64,000 bases of DNA from Phorcus lineatus (lineage: Eukaryota; Mollusca; Gastropoda; Trochida; Trochidae): positions 3,596,001 through 3,660,000 of the forward strand of contig OV121090.1 of NCBI GenBank assembly GCA_921293015.1, given 5' to 3'. Positions 12,275 to 25,308 of this stretch are shown piece after piece. Below the pieces are notes generated by a model. It was not told where the DNA came from, ran no database searches, and saw only the letters and a list, made by a program, of their open reading frames with translations. Both the position numbers and the translations under genes were made by a program. Position 1 is the stretch's first letter; the number at the start of each line of letters is the position of its first letter.

Positions 12275-12484
12275 ATGCGCACTTTTGTTGCGGTTTTCAT
12301 AACTTGCCTCGCCATGTTAGCTTTACTACCCTTAACAATGATCGCACAAATACTTCAGAAATTGCCAGGGCTCGTTGTCGCCCCTGTAGGTTGTCAAAAT
12401 TTTATATCCGGTGTCAACCCAATTTGGTTGCTTTGGAATGATATGTTTCCGCATCACTGCAAGCTAAACATCAGTATTTGTTAA
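12275..12484 (+). CDS. Candidate first exon or short secreted peptide, unknown
   Basis: The frame starts at an ATG 58 bases below the TATA-like TTTATAAGC (12215-12223) and has no upstream ATG in that interval. The first 24 or so residues (MRTFVAVFITCLAMLALLPL and on) are strongly hydrophobic with a basic N-terminus, like a signal peptide or signal anchor. The frame stays open for 69 residues. A donor-like CT|GTAGGT lies at 12386 in phase 0, which would leave a 37-residue exon ending VVAP. I recognise no homologue. TATA, short leader, signal-like peptide and donor together are suggestive, but each is common by chance in 64 kb. Confidence 0.2.
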   Translation: MRTFVAVFITCLAMLALLPLTMIAQILQKLPGLVVAPVGCQNFISGVNPIWLLWNDMFPHHCKLNISIC

Positions 12485-13582
12485 ACACCATTTTATTACA
12501 TGCGAGGGGGTGTCGACTTACAAGACTGACGTGCCTACCCCTCATAAGACCGACTCCGCCCCACCCCCTCTCCGAAAGCTGCCCCCTCCTTTCCCTTCTA
12601 CTAACCCGGGTCTGGGACAGAAACCCCCTCTGCTTCAGCACACGACGGGGATATTTTCAACCCGGCCACTAATCCAACCACTAGATACTTGTAATCTAAT
12701 ACCATTGCTTTTACATCCCGAGCTCAAATGACATTGCGTTTTGTTTAAAAATGGACTTTGTAGCGTATTCATAAAACACACAATACATGAAAGCGGCGAC
12801 TGTTTATATCCATAGCTATCCAATTTTCTAAATGATATTCCGTGGCTATACAGACAGATATAAAAGCTTCGGGATTAAATTCAATATCATCATGCAGACG
12901 AGCCATTATTTTTCGTCGGTGTATCGCAACACACACAAATTAGCAAGCGTTTTTAGCATTTTTACAAATCATCTCTTGTACTCTTAATACGAGAATAATA
13001 AACGTATGTCGCTGTCGCTATTTAAGTAAGCTTGTCAACAAGCAACACAACATAGGGCATGGAACCAATAGGATCATAATCACTGCGCCACGGTGAAACC
13101 ATTGTTGCAATGCATGGTATATTTAACCCATTAATGCATAAGTTAATACCCGCTTTCTGATCAGCCGCTCTCCGAATCAAACAGGCTTTGGCTTTAGATG
13201 ATAAACATGATAGAATTATAGAAATACAAGCGGAAGAGCGTGATGATAGAGCTGTGATAGATCAGCAATAATCCCCATTGTCTTCCCTGCATTATCATTC
13301 CATAATTCCATAAGTGGAAGTAAAAATAAGCAGAGTGTATTTGTACTGTCATCGTACATTATCAAAGGAGTGTATTGAAGTGAATGCTTGACGAGAGGAG
13401 TATTAATGAAGTACATGAATAACAACTCGCTTCGCACACTGTTTTATAAAGGGGAGTACAAAGCAGAATGTATATCATAAAACATCAAAAGTTTTTATAT
13501 AGTGTTGTAGTTTGATGTAAAGGCAATTATTAATAAAATCTGTATATACGATTAAAATTACGTTTTTTGGAATACATGTATA
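12485..13582. other. Intergenic, no recognised feature
   Basis: A C-rich patch around 12500-12640 gives two overlapping proline-rich frames without other coding character. The rest is unique AT-rich sequence, with nothing supportable. Confidence 0.55.
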
Positions 13583-13888
13583 GGGAAGAAGAAGTTAAAG
13601 AAGAATAAGTTTTAAAAAAAGAAGAAGAAGAAGAGAAAGAAGAATAGTAGAATAAGAAGTAGAAGTAGTAAAGGAAGAAAAAATAGAAGTAGTTGAGGAA
13701 GAAGAAGTAGAAGAAGAAGTAGAAGAAGAAGAAGTAAAAGTAGAAGAAGAAGTAGTAGAGGAAGAAGAAGTAAAAGTAGAAGAAGAAGTAGAAGAAATAG
13801 TAGAGGAAGAAGAAGAGGAAAAAGGAGAAGAAGAAGAGGAAGGAGAAGTAGGCGAAGAAGAAGATGAAAAAGTAAAAGAAGAAGAATG
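13583..13888. repeat. GAA/GTA polypurine microsatellite
   Basis: About 300 bases of imperfect (GAA)n with GTA, GAG and AAA interruptions, almost entirely purine on the plus strand. Such tracts can form triplex DNA. The reverse-strand frame at 13595-13921 is a Ser/Thr-rich artefact. Confidence 0.95.
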
Positions 13889-16025
13889 AAATGTTTTATT
13901 GACGTACCCCATGCTGTTCACATAATATTTCGATGTTTAAAATATCATTTTCGTTAATAATGACACTTATATACACGTGTTTATGTTTAAATCAGAACAT
14001 CTAACGTTTTAACTTTGGACATGGCACATGATCCTGTGCTTACCTCAGTTGATCGCTATCGGTGTAATGAAGTCATCGCGACCATGGCTTCATGTACAGG
14101 TTCCCCGCTTAAAAGGACAGTCCTATAGGGGTATTTTTTGTGGAAACGAAATTCAAGGGACACTCCAGTTTATTCATGTATGCTATGTACGTGATTATAA
14201 CATTACCCAGTTGTAGCTGAAACATGTTACTGAGGGAAATATTTTGTTTGCTTTAGATTGGAAAACTAGATAAACGAGAGCGCACACTCGGTAAAACAAA
14301 ACTAGAATTAGAAGCGAAGCCATTTATCGGCGCTATGAGTGTGAAAAAGCCTTATTACGGCATCACAAGGCATTGTTGATTAATCTTATCAATATTTTGT
14401 AAATGTGTGGATATTCTTTCCATACATATAGTTTATTAGTATAATGTAACATTGGTAAAAGTACAGCGCCTCTTTTATGTCATTGCCCTCAACACAAGAG
14501 GGCGGATCTCAAGACGATAGGTCAGACTTAGTCCTGCTTCATGACTGTGTATATAAAGGAGCCTTTAATACAGTCTAGGTCCACATTCAGCAAGTCTAGA
14601 TTGACTGAATACACATATATGAAATAAGGAGCCCAAATAAAAGAATATTATGGATGAAGGAACATCTATAAAATTTTGATAGACTGAATTTTGGTTTAGG
14701 TCAGACTCCTTAATGGTTGGTTTATATTGAATTGAAACAGTGATTTCCTGCCATACATAGAGCTATGTTTTGTGAAATTGCATCGTTACCTTTGTATTCA
14801 AACTGTGCTTCGATTCACCATCCCTAAATTAGGTACCCAGTTTTGAAGCCAGCGCAGTTACAGATTGCTAATCGTGCTGGGTTTAGAGAATGAAAAAAAA
14901 AGATGTTGACCCTCAAGGAAATATGTTTTAGCGCATTTGGGGGCGAATTTATTCTTTTCAAGTATCAACGATTCCGATTGCCTTCTTCATCCTTATCTAT
15001 GTATGATCCTAAACAAGTCGCAAATTTAGTTATTCTCGATTATCTGTCCCAAACATATCTTTAATGCAAATTTCGGCGCTCAATTATCGAATGTGGGACT
15101 CACAGTGCTGCACCCGTCATCAAATGGATTGTCCCGGCGCGTACTTTCTAAAACCCTCATGTAAAGCGATTGGCTCAACAGCCAATGCATTGGATTTCAC
15201 GAACTCTGGTCGTGCTACCAACGTTGTCCATGTGTGCCTCATGATCTACTCCTCCAGTGAAAAACCTCGGCTTCAGACTGACAAACAGTATCTTATGATT
15301 TAACTGACTAAAAACTAAAATCTCAGTATCCTAGTTGATAAAGGCGAGGATTTAGAATTCTAAGGGTTGCAGGTTCAAAACCGGATTCACATTATTACCC
15401 CAAAAAAAATCCCAAAATATATTTGGTCATCGTCCTTGAAATAAGTCCTCGGCCTAGTGGTATACAAATTAACAAGACCGGGACAGTCAGTAAGCAGTGG
15501 ATTCGTGAATATTATCTACTATTAACACAAAAGGGGGATACATCACCATGGATTGAATTTCATGATTCATATAGGTAAATATCCAAAAATGCCAGTGACA
15601 ATAATGATATGCAGTGAAAGACATAAAGACCAGGAAACAGCCCTAGAGAGATTATATTTTATACCTCCAAGCCTCACATCACGTCGGCATTTTACTATAT
15701 ATTCACCCAGCAAGCTGTAAAACAATACACAACAGTGCTATATGGCTATATATTTGATATGTAAGCTGTAAAACAATACATAATGGCAAAGTTTACAACG
15801 ACTAACATTAGGACTGGTTGAGCTTTGCTTTGTGTTATAGTCGTGATTCATAGGAGCTCCTATCCACACGAGGACGCTTTATCTCAGATATTGGAATATA
15901 ATAATTTTATGATTTAGCAGAGCTATTAAGATGATGATCGTGACACGTTTTGAGCGTAATATCAGAGATCAAACGAGTTTTGTGAGAAGTGGGAGGATGG
16001 ATATGTATACATGTAGGTCTCTACA
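13889..16025. other. Intergenic with small repeats
   Basis: No gene is seen. A diverged dispersed repeat lies at about 14541-14650 with a relative at 39080-39185. A perfect inverted CCAAT pair (ATTGGCT-CAAC-AGCCAAT) is at 15169-15186. A degenerate tRNA-like stretch with a B-box-like GGTTCAAAACC is near 15372, possibly an old SINE head. A direct repeat AAGCTGTAAAACAATACA occurs at 15712 and 15763. Confidence 0.5.
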
Positions 16026-16935
16026 CTAGACTTGATGAGGGCTTCTTTACATACAATTGTGATCAGCGCTCGAAGCAAGATTTCCTAACGGATAAATCGT
16101 TTTTGATCAGCCTGTCAAGTTAGACTTGATTAAAACTTTCTTATAGGGAAATCGATTGTGAAAAGCCTTATGAATTAGACTTGATTCAAGCTTCTTTATA
16201 GATAAATCGTTTGTGAACAGCCTTATGAATTAGACTTGATTCAAGCTTCTTTATAGATAAATCGTTTGTGAACAGCCTTATGAATTAGACTTGATTCAAG
16301 CTTCTTTATAGATAAATCGTTTGTGAACAGCCTTATGAATTAGACTTGTTTCAAACTTCTTTATAGATAAATCGTTTGTGAACAGCCTTATGAATTAGAC
16401 TTGATTCAAGCTTCTTTATAGATAAATCGTTTGTGAACAGCCTTATGAATTAGACTTGATTCAAGCTTCTTTATAGATAAATCGTTTGTGAACAGCCTTA
16501 TGAATTAGACTTGATTCAAGCTTCTTTATAGATAAATCGTTTGTGAACAGCCTTATGAATTAGACTTGATTCAAGCTTCTTTATAGATAAATCGTTTGTG
16601 AACAGCCTTATGAATTAGACTTGATTCAAGCTTCTTTATAGATAAATCGTTTGTGAACAGCCTTATGAATTAGACTTGATTCAAGCTTCCTTATAGATAA
16701 ATCGTTTGTGAACAGCCTTATGAATTAGACTTGTTTCAAACTTCTTTATAGATAAATCGTTTGTGAACAGCCTTATGAATTAGACTTGATTCAAGCTTCT
16801 TTATAGATAAATCGTTTGTGAACAGCCTTATGAATTAGACTTGATTCAAGCTTCATTATAGAAAAATTGTTAGTGATCAGCCTTTCAAATTAGATTGATT
16901 CAAGGGTCAGACTTGTATCAGGCTTTCCCTAGAAA
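16026..16935. repeat. 55-bp satellite array, about 15 recognisable copies
   Basis: Units beginning GATAAATCGTTTGTGAACAG start at 16201, 16256, 16311 and every 55 bases to 16806, nearly identical in sequence. Diverged copies lie at the edges (near 16026, 16091, 16146, 16861 and 16905). Most units carry a HindIII site within CTTGATTCAAGCTTC, and CTTGATTCAAG is a palindrome around a central T. Two units (16311 and 16696) share the variant ACTTGTTTCAAAC exactly 385 bases (7 units) apart, pointing to duplication of a multi-unit block. A homogenised core with decayed edges is the expected signature of unequal exchange. Confidence 0.95.
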
Positions 16936-19900
16936 CATATGGGTAGTGATCGATTGATAATTAACATATTCATATGACTGTGTTTGTTTTAGGTTAAACC
17001 ATGTCCTAAGATATAAAACACCAACGCACCCTTCATATAATAACCCAGTTTATCCTTTTTAAGAACCCTTTGGGAACAGCAAAAATGCATTGTCATTGGT
17101 GTAATGTTCAGCATTATGCAGTGCGATTAGTAGAGGTAAATGTCAACTCATATTGATTACTGAAACACACAAAAACAGAAAGAAAGTCAGTATTTGGTGT
17201 AACCTAATTGAGCACAAATGGTAGCCGCAAACCTACCTCTCCTTCACTGTAGACATTGAACGGTCTGTGAGGCCATTGCTTCCACAGACTTTTGGTGATG
17301 CATTTACCGGAAGAACTCTGTATATAACTGAAAAGAGCTTATAACGTGTTCAACTTACGTGGGGCAAAATTTGCAATACGTTTGACGTAGTATTTCCTAC
17401 GTAGATCTTCGTAACACATACGACCATGTATCTCCTGCAAACGACTCTGTATCCCCTGCAAAGGGCTTATTTTATTCTGTATGTATCATTTTGAAACATA
17501 TGTCATCTTCTCGGGGGCTGTTAAAAGAGGCCCCAATAGTTCATATAATTTTTCTAACCGTCGACGAAATTTAATGGCAGATTCATTACCGTTCATGCTA
17601 TAAAAGATTGCGAACGGTATCTTTTATCTCGGTTCATTTGTTACCATTATAGATACCTAAATTCTTCCTGATATGATTTATGAAAAAATATTGATTTCTA
17701 ATAAGATCATCGTGTAAGATGGGCATCAAAGTTACTCGATATTGTTTTTTTTTGTACATTCATTCATTAATGTGATCTTATCGCCCTTGAAGCTAAACGG
17801 ATAAGAATTATTGTTTTACTATATCCAGATAATGTCAATTTTGTAATAACGCTTAAATGTCGTTCATATATTGATAACGCCTTTTGGTAATAACGAGCAA
17901 TTTGTAGTGACGGTTCTGGCGTTACCGTTATGGCGGAATCATCATATCTGATGCCTCATACCTCTATCATTCTCCATAAAGTCGTAAAATGTCACCAATA
18001 AATAACTTTATGAATGCTTTATGCTGATAGCGTCTTAAGAACCAGATCACATCATCGCACTTGACAATCTGACATCGCGCAAACAGCTCGCTCGACTAGC
18101 GCCTGTCAATCAAACACGCTTATACTCGCGTGTGTTGTTAGCAATGTCGTGTAAGGGGAAAGTAAGATGCTCGTTGATTGGCTAGGCGAATCCGAGACTC
18201 GCTGACAGAATCGTGTATTAGAAATGGGGATTAGTAGCGTGAATATCTAGACGGTACCTCACACGCTTAGTGACAGAAGTTAGTAGACTATATCTTAGAG
18301 TGGATTGACACCCGTGAAGATTAAATGAGTATTATATTATTACACCGCCCTTTGTTATTGTGCGTGTATTAATGTAAAAGGGAACCGCTGTTAGTTATGA
18401 TTTGATATCTTTATCGATTATGAAGGTGGAGACGTTTCAAATTCTCCCAATTACTTAAATGAAGTATACAAATATACTGACATATCCCTTTTGAAACGTG
18501 CGTGTACTAATGTAAAAGGGAGATGTTTTAGTTAGTGTCGATTTCTTAATCGAATATGTCATTAGGGACATTCAATCATATAATCCTGACTTTTCAAAAT
18601 ATATCAGTTACTGAAATGAAGTATTCAAATAAATTGGTACATCCCTCAAGTAATATGCGATTATTATTGTTAAAGAGAAGAGCCTTTAGTCAAAATTCTG
18701 TTCCTTTATCTATCATTTATCACCACAATGCATATGTGCATAAACTTTTCTATCAATTACTTACCTGGAGTGTACAGTAAAAGTGGTATGATTTTATGAT
18801 ATGGATCGTCACGCCATTCGGGCATGACATGATTATCATGCAAAAGTAGATTAAAAGATTTTTTTACATAGATACTATAATTTTCGTTGTATCTTGTCAT
18901 TCACTCCCAAAAGAGGTAGCTCTGTCATAAATTCCTATGCAACAGGAGGTATCTTGTATCTTGAAAATATTTGACTTTTATGGAGGACCTTTGCAAGTAA
19001 CTTATTAACTTTTCCATTCACTATTATCATTTTTATAATACAGTTTACCAGCACACTATAAATCTGGTGTTACAATAGGCTTTCGAAAGATTACATTAAA
19101 AATGTATCATAAACAAACATTAATTATTGAGACGACTTTTGGATGAAGATGTTGGGTGTAGCCGTTTGAAATGAAAAGCGTAAAACAATGATATGATCTT
19201 AAAAGCTCAAAAAGCAATACGCCACAAGACATTGATATCATGATTTTAATTTTAATGTCCTAATATTTTGCATGATTTTTCATATTGTATACTTTTGAGA
19301 TCGTCGTTTCAAAAACATTGTAAGGGATAACGACTTTGTTATAAAAATTACAAATATCGACGTTTATGAAAAAACAATATTTTTGAAAGAATAAAATATC
19401 AGTGATTTATTGAGCTGTTTATTTGATATAATCAATATAACTTTTATACGCAGCTAATTCAACATCGCAGTTACTGATTACGCCGATCCGGTCTCTAATA
19501 AAGAATACGTTTATTACCATTTTTTACTGCCCTCGGCGCGTATCTTGGATACAGACATGATGGAATAACCCCCAATTAATATCACATATACAAGGACGTT
19601 ATAAAGTAATGCGGAGTGATTATGATGTGGAAATGATATTTATTGCTTGTCATACTGACGGCAGTGATTTGCGAACTATAATAGCTCGGGTTAACAAGCC
19701 AGTGAAGAAATGTCGCCGGATCGTTCGCGATTATTTGTCGGAAAAATATCCATAAAATCTTATCATTGACCCGAAAGTAATTCTTGTATGAAAGAACAAA
19801 TCGACTGGCTTTGAACAAATCGCCTGGCTTTGTTCGATAATTAACCTGGCACTGAATTGTAACGCGATAGTGGCATAACTATACCTGCTTCATGACGGAA

Positions 19901-20973
19901 GTATCATGGCGGGGAACTGTGGAATCACAATGTCGACGCGCGAGATTATTATTCGTATTAACAAGTCTGCTACGTTTTCAGGATATGAAGGCTTTTAGTG
20001 CTGTTTAGTTTCCCTTGCACGACAGCCCGCCTAAAATGTAGAATCCGATATATCGATATGTTATGACAAGATCCTGGACTTCCGGTCTGATCAATCCTAC
20101 CTGACCCCCCGGGGTCAAAGCGCGCCAATCCGCACGTGCGCACCACGGTTTCCCGCCGTGTTGACACTGACGTACTATGGAAGCACTAAACGAGACTTGA
20201 TGTCATAAAACCGAAGGAAATTCCCTCATAAATCATTCGAGAAGAGAGGCCAAAAAGCTTTTCAATATGAATGCATTATAGCTGGAGTGATGAATTTTAG
20301 TTTATCATGCAAAAAGTCGCGTAAATCGGTGACCACTGGCAGGTCTGCATTAAGATGATAGAGCGACGCGGTCTTATGTATACTCCCGACACCACCATTA
20401 CCGCCTAATAAATGATACATGACATGCACATTACTATCGAGGTACCCTGTAAGGAATTTTTTTCTAAACTAATTCTTTTCGCCATGGAATTTTGAAATAA
20501 AATTGCGATTATGTCTCTGGAGTTAGCGTACAGTCAGTGGTACTTATGTAAGCATGGGAATTTCATTTCATTTCTAATGGATACCTCCCTACGGCTGGGG
20601 TCGCCCCTTCAAAAATTATTCCAAGTTATCGTCTGCAATCACGCGAGGAAATTTCACTGCCAAGAATCAATTGATTGGAAGTCAAATAGTATTTCAAACA
20701 GGCCTCATCTGATCTCTATGTTAACGGAAGCGTAAGTAACTCTGTGTCTTCAGCTCAGGACGACTGTCTTTTGACACTTAAAGAATACGCTTTGGACGTT
20801 TCATTTTAAGTATATAAAAACTTTGCACTGAGTAACTTTATGTGCATTATTGATGAAGCTTCTAATGGATCAGTTTGCTGGTTCAAATATACACCACACC
20901 AGAGCGCCCCTTTCTATAATTAATTGTCTTTTCTTGCGTCCTCATCAGGCATCAAAAAGAAGGGTTAGATGAA
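16936..20973. other. Intergenic, with a low-repeat island and a diverged duplication
   Basis: No gene is recognised. A GC-balanced island at about 18040-18260 includes CTGTCAATCA (18103-18112), the reverse complement of the PBX-MEIS/PREP consensus TGATTGACAG, and a CCAAT box in GATTGGCT near 18176. A degenerate tandem duplication begins at 18360 and 18499. A 19-bp tandem duplication (AACAAATCGMCTGGCTTTG) is at 19795-19832. A second GC-balanced stretch runs from about 19480 to 20240. Confidence 0.5.
18360..18640. repeat. Degenerate tandem duplication, period about 139 bp
   Basis: GTGCGTGTATTAATGTAAAA at 18360 is repeated with one change at 18499. Later segments (AATTACTTAAATGAAGTATA, then AGTTACTGAAATGAAGTATT) keep the same order, so whole units of about 139 bases were duplicated and then diverged. 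Confidence 0.7.
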
Positions 20974-21111
20974 AGCATTGATATCATAGATGTGTCAGCA
21001 TTGATATCATAGATGTGTCAGCATTGATATCATAGATGTGTCAGCATTGATATCATAGATGTGTTAGCATTGATATCATAGATGTGTCAGCATTGATATC
21101 ATATATGTGTC
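20974..21111. repeat. 23-bp minisatellite, six copies
   Basis: Copies start at 20974, 20997, 21020, 21043, 21066 and 21089. The unit begins AGCATTGATATCATAGATGT and contains an EcoRV site. Only two substitutions are seen across all copies, so the array is young. Confidence 0.97.
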
Positions 21112-24100
21112 ATGAAATAAGACTAATTTCCAGGGTTGATCTATTTCTAGGTCAGTTCTTCATCGCTTACTTTAGAGACGGATCTGGATAATGGGGGTCA
21201 TTTGGAATCTTTTTAAAAAACGATATAAATGGTGAAACCCAGGATGACCAGCCCCTTCCCCTCTTTTTCTCAATAGATAACTCTTCTTCTAGATTCTTAT
21301 AGTTTTACGTTTCTTGTATTTTCCTTCTATAAAACTCTTTCGGCAAAACACAATAATAAAACCAAATTTTTTTTAAAGCTATAATATGACATAGAAACGA
21401 TGTCCAGATTAGTTTTAGAAAAAAACCCAAAGTGATTGTAGATATTCTTTTTACGCTTGGGCGTTTTGAGTAATTTATTGCATGATTTGTTAAAAACGTT
21501 ACAACAGACTTTTAAGCAGTGTCGGGCGTTTGAGGGTGCCAACGGTGGAGTTGTACATGCCTTATGTAGGTGTTCACATTTGTTCCATAGGAAATCTCTT
21601 ACCTTTGAGTTTTACATCATGTTTTGATTTTGGCAACTTGGTAATGCATTTGGTGATTTATTTCAAATTCTTACCTCATATTCTTGCCATGATGGCGTTA
21701 AATATGACGTTATAAGCGATGAAATCTGACGGCAATGACGGTCGCTTAAACTGGTAATCAAACTGAGGGCATAATACCCACAGTTGAGGATTGTAAACAT
21801 ATCTCTAAATCATATTTCCTTAAAATCGATGGAAACTCATACGGCAAAATCCAATAAAAGCAATACATATTATGGAGTTAATGGGATATGCGGTAGTAAT
21901 GATAATTTTGTTCTTAAGGGAGACAAATGGTAATCTAAAATTATATGCATTTCAAAAAGCATCACATCATTTCACAGCTTTAGACAAAATGTAAGCCATA
22001 TAATAACCCTGTCGCCACCCGATATGAATGAATGGGTCGAGCGCGTGTCACAGAATTATACCTTAACGATCCGATTTCTCATTTCACGGTAAATTCCAGA
22101 GACAAAAATGACGGCCACAGTTCGAATACGATATTTATTTCATTTTTCATTGTTACTCACCTTTGAATTAAGACCATTAAAACCAGTTAGTTCTGAGTTA
22201 AAATTAATTTTGGTTTATTTGAACTTGAGATCGGGCGCGTCAATGATATGGGTTATCTGGAATAACATTATGATAACCCAAGAATGGCGTAGTGTTGAAA
22301 TGCAATCGGCGTAACGGCATCAAGCTATAGTGATATTTCATGTTAGAGATTAATGTTGTCGCGTTTTAACAGTAATCATTTTGTATTTAACCTTCTTGAC
22401 TTAATAACCGATGTTTGACTCCATGACGCTAATGACATTTTGATATAAAACTATACTGGTGCTATAGATGATATTTGCTAATGATATTGATTTGTATCGT
22501 TTTTGTTGTTTCCGAATGATTTGATTTCCTATGAATAATATTTCGGATTTCATGTTCAGATTTTATAAAATATAGATGTAGTTTTGTATAAATTCAAATA
22601 ATATGTCAATATGTCTGTATATGAAAAGAAATCATTATAACCTGTCTGTGAATTAGTTGAATAATCGGTCACCTACACCCTAGCAAAATTAAAATTGGAT
22701 AATTAGAAAGTGATTAAGTTTGTCATATAATCATTAATGCCAAGAATGATTTTAGCTTCCAATAAATGCTAAAAATATATACTTATTTATATATACTTTT
22801 TACATTTGAAACTAAATTACATTTCTATTTTTCGTATAAAGTGTCAAGTTGTTTTCAGGTAAAAGGTCATTTTGTTTAACATCGTCTCTTTGATTAAAAA
22901 TGAAAGGTGCAAATGAATAGGAGTAGCTTAAACGCGTGTACACACTAAATGTCTTGGGTGGTCGCCACAATATCATGTGAACCGCTACTTTAACCAACTG
23001 TCAGCCAATGGCACGAAATGTACTCTGCAAAGCTGCTTTTCACATAGCCGATAATTTAGCCATTTAGAAATCATTTAACAAAATAAACATTGGGAAACTG
23101 GCGAATATTTTCGAATTTCACAGGTGCGCGTTCACTGACCAACCAATATATACCTAAGGATGGTACATCCCTTTGGTTGAAGCGTTAAAATAAGGGGCAC
23201 TGTAACCATTTTATGAACGCAATTTCATCGGCAATCAGTCGCCATTGTTTGGGCGAAATCGCGGATGGGAGATACGAAATGTTTCTGACACACGATTTAA
23301 CGCCTAATGTGTGCGCACGCACCTCAACCGTGCCCCCATTAATGCATTTATTCGAGATTGCACGTGCGGAGCATACCTAGGCGTTCTTGATAGCGCAGGT
23401 GTTCGTTGGCTTTCTTAAGATTAACACGGGAAAATCTATCATGAAATGGTAAATTAGAGCGAGCGACAATGTGTTTGCATTCATAGGATGGGCGGACTTC
23501 ATTGTTGCTGCAGATAGTTTTTACTTCATTAAAAGCAGCAAGAGTGACCTGTTTACCAAAGTTTACAACGATATTGGTACTTACTTCCACTTCCATGTCG
23601 TAAGAAGTCTGTTATCATGTCACTGTAGTGTCATTGAAAAGGAAAAGGAAAAAAAAGTGTAGTGCTTTATTGTTAAAGGCACTATCGCACGCTTTTTCAG
23701 TTCAAATTGGCTATCTCAAGGCATGTGAGGACATAGGCACATTTTAGCTTTCTATCGATGCAATAAAATACAAATTATTCTTTACAATTGACCTCTTATC
23801 AACCATGAAGAAGTTAAGACAACCGAAGTAAGCTTAGACATACAAAAAATCTATGGTCAGCTGTGCACAAAATGGGGGAAATATGGACAGTTGAAAACTG
23901 CTGAACTAATTATTGAGGCAGCTTTTGAATTTACCTAAACCCTGAACTTTTATTAAAGGAAATTTATTTATTGAAACGAACCGATTTCAAAACATAACAT
24001 TAGCGTTGTTATCGGATTAACTATAGCTGCTGCCGTTTTCGCTTTTCTGTCTGTAGGCCAAATTCGAATAATTTCCATATCTTAGTTCATGTGGACTTAT

Positions 24101-25187
24101 TGAAACGTTGCATTATATACTGCGGACATTTAGAATCTATTGTATAAACTGAATACGAACACATTTGCTAAATGACTTACAAGGTACATCACCTGGTTGC
24201 GGATCGTCAGTTATTTACATATATATGCAACATCCATGCATTCGTTGTATTTACGAAATATTGGTGTGCACTAGTGCCTTTAAATATCAAGTTTTCCATG
24301 ATCTACCCTTAATCACTTATCTCCTAAGTTTAGTAACCGTATAGTTTCGAAGATAATCGTAGCATAAATTCGAAAATAGATTAACCATTTTTGGAAATGG
24401 ATATGGTAAAGAAAACAATTTTTGAAGAAATCAAATTGAGTTGTCAATCTCAAGGAAAGGAATATGACTCTATTACTTACATCAAGGGGTCATACAAGAT
24501 AGGTCCGATCTTATTTCAATGAGATTGAATATTTATTCTTTATTCAACTGTTCTTTCGATCATTGCTGGTGTGTTCAGGTGAATTACGATGAATTGGTTG
24601 ACGTCATCAGTTGTAATCATGACGTCACGAACAGTGCACTGCGTTTTTACATAATTATTCATTATTATTACCTTGTCGTATATACTTACAAAGATCCAAG
24701 TGTATATTGAATCGAAAAAAATTGTGATTACATTTTCATTAAAACTTGAAACTAATTTTAAGCAATAATTATGAATATGTCATGCAATCAGTCTGCAATC
24801 ATCTTTGTGTATAGTTAAAGTAGTTTTTCTCATTGCATGTCTAACGATTTGCACTTCAAATATTTACGCTTGTTTCGAGGAAAATCGATTGTCCTTGTAA
24901 CAGTTCTGGTTCCGTGTATGTCTTTCCTGACATTCTAAAATAATAAAAGAGTAATCTTTCAGTCGTATATCCTATCTCTTCTCAAAGGAAATGTTCATTT
25001 GCTGTTGATATGATACTAGGAGAAAACTTTTGTACGTTGCCGTCGTTTGTAACCATATGGTGTGTTGAGTAATTAATCATTCATGATTATAATGATAATT
25101 GTTATAAGTAAATAAGAGTTTATCGGTATCTGAGAAAATTTTATTACCATCAAATTTTATCTGTTTGTTGTCGGAGGTTATAACAGT
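21112..25187. other. Intergenic block with paired CREs
   Basis: No gene is called. A reverse-strand frame at 23348-23596 (82 residues) has non-repetitive, protein-like composition but no recognised domain. It sits in a CpG-containing island (about 23090-23640). Two perfect CRE palindromes lie at 24599-24606 and 24620-24627. The rest is AT-rich unique sequence. Confidence 0.5.
24599..24627. promoter_or_regulatory. Two palindromic CREs 21 bp apart
   Basis: TGACGTCA occurs twice, with starts 21 bases apart, i.e. about two helical turns, so bound bZIP dimers would face the same side. Further single copies occur at 26199-26206 and 26859-26866. CREB/ATF-type binding is inferred from the consensus. 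Confidence 0.5.
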
Positions 25188-25308
25188 CAGTTTCAAAAAT
25201 ATTAAAAACTAGGGACCACAAGAAAATATTCATATTGATCGATTTATGAACTATAGATTATCTTAATATTGAAAATCGGGTGGCCCTAAACTTATTTTCT
25301 TGAGTATA
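25188..25308. mobile_element. MITE-like element, copy 1 (diverged)
   Basis: The right end GGCCCTAAAC...TTGAGTATA is inverted relative to a left end containing AGGGACCAC. The internal stretch ATGAACTATA followed by TTAATATTGAAAATCG matches the copy at 28660-28774. The left terminus is decayed, so the start is approximate. No transposase is present, so it would be non-autonomous. Confidence 0.65.

Noticed and set aside
13595-13921. Ser/Thr-rich protein on the minus strand
   Set aside because: Translation of a GAA/GTA microsatellite.
15325-15400. tRNA gene
   Set aside because: A-box-like and B-box-like words are present, but no cloverleaf can be drawn; at best a decayed SINE head.
16026-16935. 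CRISPR array (regular short repeats)
   Set aside because: The 55-bp units are directly abutting with no unique spacers, and the genome is eukaryotic; this is a satellite.
23348-23596. 82-codon minus-strand frame of protein-like composition
   Set aside because: No homologue recognised; a GTAAGT falls a few codons after the ATG and the region also looks like a CpG-containing regulatory island. Left uncalled.
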